Shown here: positions 1 to 9,463 of the stretch, piece by piece
Layout: each line of letters starts with the position of its first letter
Position numbering within the stretch: the stretch's first letter is position 1
Assembly (NCBI RefSeq): GCF_013031405.1
Contig: NZ_WPZY01000006.1
Span: forward strand, 220,475 to 284,474
DNA length: 64,000 bases
DNA from: Ruegeria sp. HKCCD8929
GTDB taxonomy: Bacteria; Pseudomonadota; Alphaproteobacteria; Rhodobacterales; Rhodobacteraceae
Reading direction: 5' to 3'
Notes under the pieces: generated by a model
Told to the model about the DNA's origin: nothing
What the model saw: only the letters and a program-made list of their open reading frames with translations
The model's database searches: none
Position numbers and translations under genes: made by a program

Positions 1-17
1 GGGACCCGACGAAAATC

Positions 18-1430
18 ATGTGGACCGCAATCGTCACTCTGTTCCTCGCCGGGCTGTTTCTGACGGCTCTGTTCTGTGCGCTACGTGCGGCCCAAACGGC
101 GCGCACACCGCAAGGCGCGGTCGGCTGGGTGGTGTTTCTGCTGGCAGTCCCCTGGGCGGGCGTTCCGCTCTACCTCTTTCTGGGACACCACCGTTTTCAC
201 GGCTATCGCGTCGCGCGGCGGGAAAGCGAACGGGTTGTCGCGAGCATCAAGGCCTTCGGCGAAAGCGCCCGGCCCGATCCTGAAACCCTCACCATCAGCC
301 CGCGCCCGTTCGAGGAACTGGCCCACCTGCCCGTATCGCGCGGCAACGGCGCGGACTTGTTGATCGACGGTGAGGCGACGTTTCATGCCATCTTCGAGGC
401 GCTGGATGCGGCCGAGCACTACATCCTGCTGCAATTCTATATCGTGCGTGACGACGAGCTTGGGCAGGAACTGCAGGACCGCCTGATCGCCGCCGCCAGA
501 CGCGGTGTGCATGTACGCTTCATGACCGATGCGGTCGGCAGCTATTCTCTGCCCGACAGCTACTACGAAACGATGCGGAATGCCGGTATCGACACGGCGG
601 ACCCCCGCGACCAACGCGGCCCCAATTTCCGTTTCCAGCTCAACTACCGCAATCACCGCAAGACGGTGGTGGTGGATGGTCGCGTGGGCTTTGTCGGTGG
701 CCACAATGTGGGGGTCGAGTATCTGGGCCAGGACCCAAAGTTTGGCCCCTGGCGCGACACCCATGTCCGAGTGCACGGCCCCATCGCGCTGCAACTGCAA
801 TTGATCTTTGCCGAGGACTGGCACTGGGCCCGCAGCGAGGACCTGCTCGACCTGCTGCATTGGGAGATTGAGCCGTCAGAGGAGGATATGAACGCCCTCA
901 TCGTCGCGACCGGGCCCGGCGACAGCTCGGAAACCGGTGCGATGATGTTCTTCGCCGCCATTGCCGAAGCACGCGAACGGGTCTGGATCGCCTCGCCCTA
1001 TTTCGTCCCGGACGTCGACATCATGAGCGCTCTCAAACACGCCGCCATGCGTGGGGTGGATGTGCGCATTCTGGTGCCGGATGTGATCGACCACCGAACC
1101 CCCTGGCTGGCCGCCTTCGCCTATTTCGACGAAATCCGCGACTGCGGCGTACGCGTGTTCCGCTATACCGACGGGTTCATGCACCAGAAGGTCTTTGTGG
1201 TGGACGATACACTCGCCGGTGTCGGTACAACCAATCTGGACAACCGCTCTTTCCGGCTGAATTTCGAGGCGATGGCCCTGTTCTTCGACACCCGCGCGGC
1301 GACAGCGGTCGAAGCGATGCTTCTGGACGATTTCGCAGCAAGCTACGAACTGACCCGTAAGCTGCAGCAACAATCCCTCTACATCCGTTATGGCGCGCCG
1401 CTGGCCCGTCTGTTCTCTCCTATCCTCTGA
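18..1430 (+). CDS. cls: Cardiolipin synthase (phospholipase D family)
   Basis: A 470-residue membrane enzyme that condenses two phosphatidylglycerol molecules, or a related pair, into cardiolipin at the inner membrane. Two N-terminal hydrophobic segments (about residues 3-22 and 33-56) match the PLD-nuclease N-terminal region of bacterial Cls. Both catalytic HxKxxxxD motifs are present: H213/K215/D220 followed by GFVGGHN, and H389/K391/D396 followed by the GTTNLDNRS stretch. Length is normal for ClsA-type enzymes. The ATG at 18 is close to the window edge, so upstream context and promoter cannot be judged. It is followed by an ABC transporter operon with a 114-base gap and no obvious terminator. 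Confidence 0.93.
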   Translation: MWTAIVTLFLAGLFLTALFCALRAAQTARTPQGAVGWVVFLLAVPWAGVPLYLFLGHHRFHGYRVARRESERVVASIKAFGESARPDPETLTISPRPFEELAHLPVSRGNGADLLIDGEATFHAIFEALDAAEHYILLQFYIVRDDELGQELQDRLIAAARRGVHVRFMTDAVGSYSLPDSYYETMRNAGIDTADPRDQRGPNFRFQLNYRNHRKTVVVDGRVGFVGGHNVGVEYLGQDPKFGPWRDTHVRVHGPIALQLQLIFAEDWHWARSEDLLDLLHWEIEPSEEDMNALIVATGPGDSSETGAMMFFAAIAEARERVWIASPYFVPDVDIMSALKHAAMRGVDVRILVPDVIDHRTPWLAAFAYFDEIRDCGVRVFRYTDGFMHQKVFVVDDTLAGVGTTNLDNRSFRLNFEAMALFFDTRAATAVEAMLLDDFAASYELTRKLQQQSLYIRYGAPLARLFSPIL

Positions 1431-1544
1431 TCGACCGCCCCGTTTCTGACGGATCTCCCTCAAAAAAGAACACAATTTGTGATAGGCACCGGCCCGAACT
1501 GCGCTAGTCTCAACCCGAAACACCAGGAACAGGGAGACGCCGCA

Positions 1545-3110
1545 ATGAGATACCTGATGACCGCAAGTGTTCTGGCGCTGGGGCTGGCGGCCACGGCGCA
1601 GGCCGCCGAGTTCAAATGGGCCTCAACCACCGATCCGCAGACCATGGACCCGCATGCGGTCAACTCGGCCCCGGTTCTGGGGTTTCTCAACAACGTCTAC
1701 GAAGGGCTGGTGCGGCGCGGCAAGGACATGACCGTGGAGCCTGCTCTGGCGACCAGTTGGGAGGCGATCGGTGGCGGTGAAGGCTGGCGGTTCAAGCTGC
1801 GCGAAGGGGTGACGTTCCACGATGGCAGCGCTTTCGATGCGCAGGATGTGCTGTTCTCATATCAACGTGCGTCCAGCGAGGCTGCAGACACCAGCAGCTG
1901 GTTCGCCCCTGTCTCCGAGGTCAAGATCGTCGACGACTACACGGTCGATATCCTGACCAACGCACCGAACCCGATCTTTCCATCTTCCATCGCCAACTGG
2001 ATGATGATGGACAGCGGCTGGGCCGAGGCTAATGACGCCGTCGCACCGGACAAGGAAAGCGGCAATTACGCCACCATCCACGCCAATGGCACAGGCGCCT
2101 TCAAGGTTACTGCACGCGAACCCGGACTGCGTACCGTTCTTGAACCTTTTGAAGGCTGGTGGGGCGAGGCCGATCACAACATCACACGCGCTGAATTCAC
2201 CCCAATTCAGAACCCGGCCACCGCCGTGGCCGCGCTGCTGTCCGGCGATGTGGACCTGATCAACCCGGTGCCTATCCAGGACGCAGGCCGGCTGGAGGGC
2301 AATGCCGAGGTCCAGGTAATCAAGGGGATCGAGGCGCGCGTGATCATGCTGGGTTTCCCGCATGAGGCAGAGACACTGAAATACGGCGCCGATGCCGGCA
2401 AACCCAACCCGTTCGCCGATGTCCGTGTGCGCAAGGCGGTGGCCCATGCCATCAGCGTCCCAGCGATCTTGCGCACCATCATGCGCGGCCATGCGGAGGA
2501 GGCCTCGCAACTCGTGAGCCCGGCCATGAGCGGCTATTCCCGCACGCTGGCCAACCGCCCGCCCTTTGACGTGAACGCGGCGCAGGCGCTGATGGCCGAG
2601 GCGGGCTATGCGGACGGGTTCTCGTTCGGCCTCAAATGCCCCAATGACCGCTATCTGAATGACGAGGCGGTGTGTCAGGCTGTGGTCTCGATGCTGGCCA
2701 AAGTCGGAATGCGGGCCGAGCTGGACGCCATGCCGGTGCGCAACTACTGGCCCGAGCTGCGCGAGGACAAGTACGACATGTACCTGCTGGGCTGGTCACC
2801 GGGCACCTTCGATGCCGAACATCCGATCCGCTTTCTGGCCAGCACTCCCAACCCGGAAAAGAAGCTGGGGAGCTGGAATTTCGGCGGATTCTCCAATGCC
2901 CGGGTGGATGAGCTGTTGCCACAAATCCAGTCCGAACTGGACGAAGGCGCCCGTCAGGCGATGCTGGATGAAGTGGTCCGGATCCTGCAGGAAGAGCAGG
3001 CCTATGTGACGCTCTATGTGCAACCACTGGTCTGGGGCACCCGCGCTAATGTCGAGGTCACACAACGGCCCGACAATTTCTTCATTCTGCGCTGGGTCAA
3101 GGTGAACTGA
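1545..3110 (+). CDS. ABC transporter substrate-binding protein, peptide/nickel family 5
   Basis: Periplasmic solute receptor of 521 residues for an oligopeptide/dipeptide-type ABC importer. The start is set at the ATG at 1545 because an AGGGAG ribosome site lies just upstream and translation from it gives a clean signal peptide (MRYLMTASVLALGLAATAQA, cleavage before AEFKW). The mature part carries the family-5 hallmarks: TTDPQTMDPHAV near the N terminus, a YEGLVRRG segment, and the FHDGSAFDAQDV block. It heads the operon with the permeases and ATPases downstream. The substrate cannot be read from sequence; peptides are the default expectation for the family. Confidence 0.9.
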   Translation: MRYLMTASVLALGLAATAQAAEFKWASTTDPQTMDPHAVNSAPVLGFLNNVYEGLVRRGKDMTVEPALATSWEAIGGGEGWRFKLREGVTFHDGSAFDAQDVLFSYQRASSEAADTSSWFAPVSEVKIVDDYTVDILTNAPNPIFPSSIANWMMMDSGWAEANDAVAPDKESGNYATIHANGTGAFKVTAREPGLRTVLEPFEGWWGEADHNITRAEFTPIQNPATAVAALLSGDVDLINPVPIQDAGRLEGNAEVQVIKGIEARVIMLGFPHEAETLKYGADAGKPNPFADVRVRKAVAHAISVPAILRTIMRGHAEEASQLVSPAMSGYSRTLANRPPFDVNAAQALMAEAGYADGFSFGLKCPNDRYLNDEAVCQAVVSMLAKVGMRAELDAMPVRNYWPELREDKYDMYLLGWSPGTFDAEHPIRFLASTPNPEKKLGSWNFGGFSNARVDELLPQIQSELDEGARQAMLDEVVRILQEEQAYVTLYVQPLVWGTRANVEVTQRPDNFFILRWVKVN

Positions 3111-3157
3111 TGCTGACAATTATTTGACGTAGAACACTAAACAGGGAGGAGAGAACC

Positions 3158-4015
3158 ATGAAACACCTGAAATTCGGACTGACACTTCTGGTGTCGCTGT
3201 GTTTTCTCTCTGCCCCTCTCTGGGCCTGGCGGTCCTTGTCGGCGCCCTTCGCCCTTCCCGAATCCGCCTCATCCGGCGAAGTCGAAACCGAGGGCGCCCG
3301 TATCCACTACATGACCTTCGGCGATGCGGAGGGCCTGCCGGTGCTCCTGCTACATGGCGGGCTGGGCGCCGCCGAGGATTTCGGCTCCCAAATCCCTGCC
3401 CTGTCCGGACAGTATCGCCTGATCGCGATTGACAGCCGTGGGCATGGGCGCTCGACGGATGATGATCAACCCTACTCGTATACGCTAATGGCGCGCGATG
3501 TTCTGGCCGTCATGGACGCACTATCACTCGACAAGGCGGCCATTGTCGGATGGTCGGATGGCGGCAATATCGGTTTGGAACTGGCGATCACGGCGCCGGA
3601 GCGGCTGATCGGTGTGTTCGCCATCGGGGCGAACTACGACGTGTCCGGCGTTAAACCCTCGGCTGGCGGAGATGGCTTGGTCGGCCAATATGTCGGCTAT
3701 GCCGTTGCACAATATGGCGCCATCTCACCCACCCCGGGCAGTTTCGGACCGTTCTCGGAAAAGGTCTTTGCGATGTGGGGGTCACAACCCAGCTTTTCCG
3801 AAGATCAGCTACGCGGGATTGCAACCCCTTTCATCGTTGCCGCGGGCATCTACGAGGAAGCAATTGATGAGGCACATACTCGTCGCATGGCCGACCTGAT
3901 CCCCAACGCCGAATTGCTGCTGATCGAAAACGCCAGCCATTTTGTGCAATGGCAGCAGCCCGAGGTGGTGAACGCCGCGATCTTGGACTTTCTGGGCAGT
4001 CTGAGCGCCGACTGA
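3158..4015 (+). CDS. Alpha/beta hydrolase, probably exported
   Basis: A 285-residue alpha/beta-hydrolase-fold protein. An N-terminal hydrophobic segment (residues 6-23) suggests export or membrane anchoring. The oxyanion region HGGLGAAEDF, the SRGHGRST loop and the nucleophile elbow GWSDGG are visible; the C-terminal NASHFVQWQQP supplies the likely catalytic His. A GGGAGGAGAG ribosome site precedes the ATG. Lying between the binding protein and the permease of a peptide ABC system, it may hydrolyse an ester or amide of the imported ligand in the periplasm; that role is inferred from position only. Confidence 0.82.
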   Translation: MKHLKFGLTLLVSLCFLSAPLWAWRSLSAPFALPESASSGEVETEGARIHYMTFGDAEGLPVLLLHGGLGAAEDFGSQIPALSGQYRLIAIDSRGHGRSTDDDQPYSYTLMARDVLAVMDALSLDKAAIVGWSDGGNIGLELAITAPERLIGVFAIGANYDVSGVKPSAGGDGLVGQYVGYAVAQYGAISPTPGSFGPFSEKVFAMWGSQPSFSEDQLRGIATPFIVAAGIYEEAIDEAHTRRMADLIPNAELLLIENASHFVQWQQPEVVNAAILDFLGSLSAD

Positions 4016-4102
4016 TCGCCCGGAATCTTTCAACGGGTCTTTTCCGGTTTCGGCCGGAATGGCTGTTGACACCTGTAACAATTCGCGGGACCAACTTGAT
4101 CC

Positions 4103-5080
4103 ATGCTCGCCTATGTCATTCGCCGCGTTTTCCAATCGATCGTCGTCCTGCTGGTCGTCGGGCTGGTCGCCTTTTCCATGTTCCGCTTTGTCGGCGACCC
4201 CATCGACAACATGCTGGGACAGGAGCGCACACAAGCCGATATCGACCGGCTGCGCACGGAGCTAGGCCTCGATCAGCCGTTCCCGGTGCAGTACTTCAAG
4301 TTCCTGCAAGGTGCTGCGCAGGGCAATTTCGGCGTCTCCTATAGGCAAGGTCGCCCCGTCGCTACCATCATCTCCGAGCGTGCGCCCGCCACGCTGGAAC
4401 TGGCGCTGGTCTCGGGCTTTTTTGCCATCACGATGGGCATCGCGCTCGGCGTTTTCACTGCGATCCGACGACGAGGGATCGCGGCCAATGTGATCATGAC
4501 ACTCAGCCTGATCGGCGTGTCGCTACCCACCTTCCTGATCGGCATCCTGTTGATCTACGTGTTCTCGGTCGAGCTGGATTGGCTGCCCAGTTTCGGACGC
4601 GGTGAGACGGTCAAGATCGGCAACTGGTCCACCGGATTTCTGACAGCTTCGGGCCTCAAGGCGCTGATTCTGCCCGCAATTACTCTGGGCCTTTATCAGA
4701 TGACGCTGATCATGCGGCTGGTGCGGTCCGAGATGCTTGAAGTGCTGCGCGCCGACTATATCCGCTTTGCCCGCGCCCGGGGTCTGACGGACCGGGCGGT
4801 GAACTTTCACCATGCACTCAAGAACACGCTGGTGCCGGTGATTACGGTGACCGGCCTGCAGCTGGGCTCGATCATCGCCTTTGCCATCATCACCGAGACG
4901 GTATTCCAGTGGCCCGGCGTCGGGCTTTTGTTCATAAACGCCATTCAGTTCGTGGATATCCCGGTGATGGCAGCGTATCTGATGCTGATTTCGGTGATGT
5001 TCGTGACCATCAATCTGATCGTCGACCTGCTCTACTACGCCATCGACCCGCGCCTGCGCATCGACGGGAGGACCGCATGA
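4103..5080 (+). CDS. ABC transporter permease, DppB/OppB type
   Basis: Inner-membrane permease of 325 residues. The N terminus MLAYVIRRVFQSIVVLLVV is typical of DppB/OppB proteins, and the EAA coupling loop is visible around residues 208-240 (RSEMLEVLRADYIRFARARG...HALKNTLVPV). Several hydrophobic spans are evident. The TGA stop overlaps the ATG of the next permease (ATGA at 5077-5080), so the two subunits are translationally coupled and should form the heterodimeric channel. Confidence 0.93.
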   Translation: MLAYVIRRVFQSIVVLLVVGLVAFSMFRFVGDPIDNMLGQERTQADIDRLRTELGLDQPFPVQYFKFLQGAAQGNFGVSYRQGRPVATIISERAPATLELALVSGFFAITMGIALGVFTAIRRRGIAANVIMTLSLIGVSLPTFLIGILLIYVFSVELDWLPSFGRGETVKIGNWSTGFLTASGLKALILPAITLGLYQMTLIMRLVRSEMLEVLRADYIRFARARGLTDRAVNFHHALKNTLVPVITVTGLQLGSIIAFAIITETVFQWPGVGLLFINAIQFVDIPVMAAYLMLISVMFVTINLIVDLLYYAIDPRLRIDGRTA

Positions 5081-6027
5081 CCGAAGTGACGCAGAAACCC
5101 GTCGAGGCCAAGCTCTCGCGGCTGGCCGAGTTCTGGAACAGCGATTTCGTCTGGTCCTTCCGCCATTCGCCGGTGGCCATCGTGGCGCTGTTCATCGTGG
5201 CGGTGCTGCTGTTGGCGGCGCTCTTTGCGCCCCTGATCGCACCACATGATCCGTTCAACCCGGCGACGCTGAATCTGATGAACGGCTTTACCCCGCCGGG
5301 TGAGCCCAATGCGTTCACGCAGGAAACCTTCCTGCTCGGCACCGACGACCAGGGCCGCGATGTGTTTTCGACCATCCTCTACGGTCTGCGCATCTCGCTC
5401 TTCGTGGGCATCTCGGCGGTGGTGCTGGCGATGATCGTCGGCGTCATCCTTGGGCTGGTCGCGGCCTATGTCGGCGGCTGGACCGAGACGCTGATCATGC
5501 GGATCGCAGACGTGCAGCTGACATTCCCGGCCATTCTGGTGGCGATGCTGATCTTTGGAATCGCCAAGGGCTTCACCCCGCCGGAATACCGGGACGAGAT
5601 GGCGATCTGGGTGCTGATCATAGCCATCGCCCTGTCCGACTGGGTGCAGTTTGCGCGTGTGGTGCGCGGCGCGGCGCTGGTCGAGAAGAACCGCGAATAC
5701 GTGCAGGCGGCGCGGATGATCGGCCGCTCGGGTCCTGCGATCATGATGCGGCACATCCTGCCCAACATCCTGTCACCGGTGCTGGTCATCGCCACCATCT
5801 CGTTGGCGCTGGCGATCATCGCCGAGGCAACGCTGTCCTTCCTCGGCGTCGGCGCGCCGCCCACCCAGCCTTCACTCGGCACCCTGATCCGCATCGGGCA
5901 AGGATTCCTGTTCTCGGGCGAATGGTGGATCCTGTTCTTCCCCGCAGTCACCCTTCTGGCGCTGGCCCTGTCGGTCAATCTGCTGGGCGACTGGTTGCGG
6001 GACGCTCTGAATCCGAAGCTGCGGTGA
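5077..6027 (+). CDS. ABC transporter permease, DppC/OppC type
   Basis: Second permease subunit, 316 residues from the ATG at 5077. This start is preferred over upstream in-frame codons because it sits in an ATGA overlap with the first permease after a GGGAGG site. The N-terminal cytoplasmic stretch FWNSDFVWSFRHSPVAIVAL and the GTDDQGRDVFSTILYGLR segment are characteristic of OppC N-terminal domains; the EAA loop lies near EYVQAARMIGRSGPAIMMRHILPN. Ends just before a low-GC small gene that separates it from the ATPase genes. Confidence 0.93.
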   Translation: MTEVTQKPVEAKLSRLAEFWNSDFVWSFRHSPVAIVALFIVAVLLLAALFAPLIAPHDPFNPATLNLMNGFTPPGEPNAFTQETFLLGTDDQGRDVFSTILYGLRISLFVGISAVVLAMIVGVILGLVAAYVGGWTETLIMRIADVQLTFPAILVAMLIFGIAKGFTPPEYRDEMAIWVLIIAIALSDWVQFARVVRGAALVEKNREYVQAARMIGRSGPAIMMRHILPNILSPVLVIATISLALAIIAEATLSFLGVGAPPTQPSLGTLIRIGQGFLFSGEWWILFFPAVTLLALALSVNLLGDWLRDALNPKLR

Positions 6028-6070
6028 CCTCGTGACGGCAACCTCAAGTATCCTACTGTCGTTTCTTAGA

Positions 6071-6358
6071 ATGACCGCAAGACGACCGGGAATGTTCTTT
6101 GGTAGTAACGATCTCCGAGATGTTCACATCCACTTAGAAGGTTGGCGCGCGCACAGACGTTATGCCACCGACAAAGACTCCTTTGCGGACACCTTCTTCG
6201 AAGAATTTCACGGCTTTGTCGAAAGTCATTACGACGACCACCGCACGATCGGCTGGCAAGGCTTGATCTGCGAATACGAAGGCAAGGACAAACAATTTGA
6301 GAAGTTCATGGAACTCGTCGAAAAATTTTTCCGACAAAAAGTACTGGTCGAGAAATGA
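6071..6358 (+). CDS. Small protein of unknown function inserted in the ABC operon
   Basis: A 95-residue acidic protein (ATG at 6071; a GTG at 6032 would add 13 residues; neither has a convincing ribosome site). The N-terminal RRPGMFFGSNDLRDVHIHLEGW, then FADTFFEEFHGFVESHYDD, and the aromatic C-terminal FEKFMELVEKFFRQK resemble small uncharacterised, sometimes immunity-like, proteins containing an RPGM(Y/F)xGS motif; I do not know a named function. Base composition is about 47% GC against about 68% in the adjacent permease, which suggests recent acquisition. Its stop overlaps the ATG of the downstream ATPase gene (ATGA at 6355-6358), so it has become part of the operon. Confidence 0.7.
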   Translation: MTARRPGMFFGSNDLRDVHIHLEGWRAHRRYATDKDSFADTFFEEFHGFVESHYDDHRTIGWQGLICEYEGKDKQFEKFMELVEKFFRQKVLVEK

Positions 6359-7320
6359 CTGAACCGGTCCTCTCCGTCCGCGATCTCGTTGTCGAGATCC
6401 CGACCCGCCATGGCGTTCTGCGGCCCGTGGACGGCGTCAGCTATGACCTCGCCCCAGGCGAGATTCTCGGAGTCGTGGGCGAGTCCGGCGCCGGCAAGTC
6501 GATGACCGGCAACGCCGTCATTGGCCTGCTGGACCGCCCTGCCCATATCGCCAGCGGTGAAATCCTGCTGAACGGACGGCGCATCGACAACCTGCCCCTG
6601 CGCGAGATGCGCAAGATCCGGGGGCGCGAGATCGGGATGGTCTTTCAGGACCCGCTGACCTCGCTCAACCCGCTGATCCCGATCGGAGAACAGCTCTCCG
6701 AGACCATCGAAACCCACCTAGGCGTCTCCAAGGCCGAGGCGCGCAAACGGGCGCTGGCCTCGTTGGAAGAGGTCGGCATCCCTGCCGCCGCCGAGCGGCT
6801 CGACAGCTACCCGCACGAATTCTCTGGCGGCATGCGACAGCGGGTGGTGATCGCGCTGGCGCTCTGTGCCGAGCCGTCGCTGGTGATCGCGGATGAACCC
6901 ACAACGGCGCTGGACGTGTCGGTGCAGGCGCAGATCATCGCGCTGCTCAAACGGCTCTGCCGGGATCATGGCACTTCGGTCATTCTCGTGACCCACGACA
7001 TGGGCGTGATCGCCGAGGCCGCCGACCGGGTGGCGGTGATGTACGCGGGCCAATTGGTCGAGATCGGCCCGGTTCGCGATGTGCTGACCCACCCGAAGCA
7101 CCCTTACACCGACGGGCTGGTGGGCTCGATGCCCGCGAACTCGCACGGTCAAGCCCGGCTGCGGCAGATCCCCGGCGCCATGCCACGGCTCAACGCCCTG
7201 CCCGAGGGCTGCCCGTTCAACCCGCGCTGCCCGGTTGCCGACGCCACCTGCCGCGCCGCGCCGCGCCCTGCCCTGACGGAGGGCGCCGCCTGCTGGCACC
7301 CGATCGGAGAACACGCATGA
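6355..7320 (+). CDS. ABC transporter ATP-binding protein, DppD/OppD type
   Basis: First ATPase subunit, 321 residues. Walker A GESGAGKS near residue 43, the Q-loop segment [12 protein letters not shown], the signature FSGGMRQR and Walker [13 protein letters not shown] are all intact. The C-terminal oligopeptide extension with cysteines ([15 protein letters not shown]) is the Opp/Dpp type C-terminal domain that can bind an iron-sulfur cluster in some relatives. The start ATG overlaps the stop of the small low-GC gene and the TGA overlaps the second ATPase gene. Confidence 0.93.
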   Translation: MTEPVLSVRDLVVEIPTRHGVLRPVDGVSYDLAPGEILGVVGESGAGKSMTGNAVIGLLDRPAHIASGEILLNGRRIDNLPLREMRKIRGREIGMVFQDPLTSLNPLIPIGEQLSETIETHLGVSKAEARKRALASLEEVGIPAAAERLDSYPHEFSGGMRQRVVIALALCAEPSLVIADEPTTALDVSVQAQIIALLKRLCRDHGTSVILVTHDMGVIAEAADRVAVMYAGQLVEIGPVRDVLTHPKHPYTDGLVGSMPANSHGQARLRQIPGAMPRLNALPEGCPFNPRCPVADATCRAAPRPALTEGAACWHPIGEHA

Positions 7321-8282
7321 GCATGGTCACGATCCGCAACCTGACCCGCACTTTCGACGTGTCGAAGCCCTGGCTGAACCGGGTGCTGGAGCGACTGCCA
7401 AAGCAGACGCTGACCGCCGTGTCCGACGTCACCTTCGAGATCGAAGAGAAAACCGTTTATGCGCTGGTGGGCGAATCCGGGTCTGGTAAATCCACCATCG
7501 GCAAGATCTTGGTGGGGCTGCTGCCGCCTTCGAACGGCGCGGTTGAGGTTGAGGGGGTCGATCTCGCCCATGAGACCGACAAAGCAGTGCTGAGCGATCT
7601 GCGCTCGAACATCCAGATGATCTTTCAGGACCCATACGCCTCGCTCAATCCGCGCTGGCGGGTGAAGGATATCATTGTCGAGCCGGTCCGGGCGCGTGGC
7701 GGCAAGGTAGAGAGGCTGGCGGAGAAACTGTTGGAACAGGTGGGGCTGTCGGCGCTCGATGCCGACAAATTCCCGCACCAGTTCTCAGGCGGTCAGCGGC
7801 AGCGCATCTGCGTGGCGCGCGCACTGGCGTCCGAGCCGCGCCTGATCGTGTGCGACGAGCCGACCTCGGCGCTGGATGTGTCGGTGCAGGCGCAGGTGCT
7901 GAACCTGATGTCGGATTTGAAGGAAAATCTGGGGCTCACCTATCTGTTCATCAGCCACGACCTGACGGTGGTGCGGCACATGGCCGACCGGATCGGAGTG
8001 CTGTATCTGGGGCAACTGGTGGAAGAGGCCAGCCCGGATACATTGTTCGAAACACCGAAACACCCCTACACCCAGATGCTGCTGGCCGCCGCCCCCAAAC
8101 TGGACCAGTTCGGGCGCGAGGAAGAGCCACCGCAGGGCGAAATCCCCGACCCGATCAACCCGCCACCCGGCTGTGTCTTTAACCCGCGCTGCCCGCTGGC
8201 CGCTGATCGGTGCCGCAGCGAACGTCCGGTGTTGCGGCGGGTGGGCGAGACGCGGGTCGCCTGTCACATGGTGGAGGGGTGA
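7317..8282 (+). CDS. ABC transporter ATP-binding protein, DppF/OppF type
   Basis: Second ATPase subunit, 321 residues, in an ATGA overlap with the first; an alternative ATG lies two codons in. Walker A GESGSGKS, Q-loop MIFQDPYASLNP, signature FSGGQRQR and Walker B LIVCDEPTSALD are present, and the cysteine-bearing C-terminal extension (GCVFNPRCPLAADRC) matches OppF/DppF. It closes the importer operon: receptor, hydrolase, two permeases, small protein, two ATPases. Confidence 0.93.
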   Translation: MSMVTIRNLTRTFDVSKPWLNRVLERLPKQTLTAVSDVTFEIEEKTVYALVGESGSGKSTIGKILVGLLPPSNGAVEVEGVDLAHETDKAVLSDLRSNIQMIFQDPYASLNPRWRVKDIIVEPVRARGGKVERLAEKLLEQVGLSALDADKFPHQFSGGQRQRICVARALASEPRLIVCDEPTSALDVSVQAQVLNLMSDLKENLGLTYLFISHDLTVVRHMADRIGVLYLGQLVEEASPDTLFETPKHPYTQMLLAAAPKLDQFGREEEPPQGEIPDPINPPPGCVFNPRCPLAADRCRSERPVLRRVGETRVACHMVEG

Positions 8283-8365
8283 TGCCGACACGGTTGGGGC
8301 TGTCCGAGACAACCTAACTGATCCACTGTTGGCGCAACTGCGCCTGAACGATCAGTTCGCAATCG

Positions 8366-8902
8366 CTACGAGATATCTTTGACAAAGAAATGCATATGTG
8401 GGCGCAGCATTGGCTGGTCATGATATGTGGTTGTCTCGATTGGATCCTCGACCTCGGTGAAACCGAGCTTGGGATAGAGGCTGCGCATTTCGACGTTCGG
8501 CGTCAGCGTGTCCACGACCAAGCGCTTCAGTCCCATTTGCCGCGCGGCCTCGACCCGAGCCTCGACCAGTTTTCGGCCTGCTCCGGTGCCGCGCGCTTCT
8601 TTGGTCACAAACAATCGCTTCAACTCTCCTGTCTCTTCGTCCAGGCACTTCAACATGCCGCATCCGACGATCTGCCCCGTCCCATCCCGGGCCAAAACCA
8701 GGCATCCTTTCGGGGGCAGATAATCCGTTGCATTCGCCCAAAACTCGGCAAGTGCGCTTTGCGGTGCGGCCGGGTCAATATCGAAACCCATTCCCCGCAT
8801 TCTCTGAACAATCAGGTCGTAGTACTGGGTGAGTATTCCGTTCAACTGACCTCGGGGCGGCAGGCTGTCACAGAACTCAATTTCGACGTTTTTCAAAGGC
8901 AT
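8366..8902 (-). CDS. GNAT-family N-acetyltransferase
   Basis: A 178-residue predicted acetyl-CoA-dependent acetyltransferase. The acetyl-CoA binding motif A is seen as LFVTKEARGTGAGRKLVEA and motif B as the following helix with LVVDTLTPNVEMRSLYPKLGF. The ATG at 8902 is chosen; a TTG at 8935 is in frame, and neither start has a good ribosome site. It is convergent with the ABC operon and unlinked to its neighbours. Substrate unknown. Confidence 0.82.
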   Translation of the reverse strand: MPLKNVEIEFCDSLPPRGQLNGILTQYYDLIVQRMRGMGFDIDPAAPQSALAEFWANATDYLPPKGCLVLARDGTGQIVGCGMLKCLDEETGELKRLFVTKEARGTGAGRKLVEARVEAARQMGLKRLVVDTLTPNVEMRSLYPKLGFTEVEDPIETTTYHDQPMLRPHMHFFVKDIS

Positions 8903-8983
8903 GTCAGTCAAGGGTTGGTGAGTAGGCGATGACAATTGAACTTAGTAGATCAGCATAGCTCCGAAAAACCACCATTGGGCAAC

Positions 8984-9010
8984 AAAAAGCCCCGGACAAT
9001 GTCCGGGGCT
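8984..9010 (-). terminator. Rho-independent terminator after the TRAP/usp operon
   Basis: A perfect 10-bp stem AGCCCCGGAC / GTCCGGGGCT with a 3-base loop (8988-9010), followed on the minus strand by a run of five T residues. It lies 22 bases beyond the stop of the universal stress protein gene. Confidence 0.88.
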
Positions 9011-9031
9011 CAATCGATTTCAATAGATCGC

Positions 9032-9463
9032 TCAGCGCACCACGTAAACCGAGGCCGTTGAGTGCCGCACCACACGTGCGGCGTTGGGGCCCAGCAGATA
9101 GTCCTTGAGGTCGGGCGTGTGCGCGCCGATCACGATAAGGTCGCTGCCGGCGCCTTCAGCGGTCTTCAGGATCTCCTGATAGGCCGTCCCGGTCGCCACC
9201 ACGTGCCGGATCGAGGCGTTTCGCTCTTCGCCCAACGCGGCAGCGCACAGATGCACCAGTTGGTCGTGCGCTTCGTTCACGGCCTTTTCGTGGAAGTCGG
9301 GCTCAAAGAACCCCGAGACCCAGCGTTCCCCGAAATCGGGCAGCACAGTCACCACGTCCAGCTGCGCCCCGTCCAGATCGGCCAGACGCGCCGCCTGTTT
9401 CAGCACCGGGGCGTCGTGATCGCCGTTGCTGATATCAACGGCGCAGAGCACGGATTTGGTCAT
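9032..9463 (-). CDS. Universal stress protein (UspA family), TRAP-linked
   Basis: A single-domain UspA protein of 143 residues. The ATP-binding pattern of the ATP-binding subgroup is recognisable at the C terminus: VIGAHTPDLKDYLLGPNAAR followed by HSTASVYVV (G-2x-G-type loop and S/T). The gene starts inside the TRAP permease stop codon (ATGA overlap), so it is translated with the transporter. TRAP-linked Usp proteins such as TeaD of Halomonas regulate uptake by the associated transporter in an ATP-dependent way; the same role here is inference from that precedent. Confidence 0.9.
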   Translation of the reverse strand: MTKSVLCAVDISNGDHDAPVLKQAARLADLDGAQLDVVTVLPDFGERWVSGFFEPDFHEKAVNEAHDQLVHLCAAALGEERNASIRHVVATGTAYQEILKTAEGAGSDLIVIGAHTPDLKDYLLGPNAARVVRHSTASVYVVR

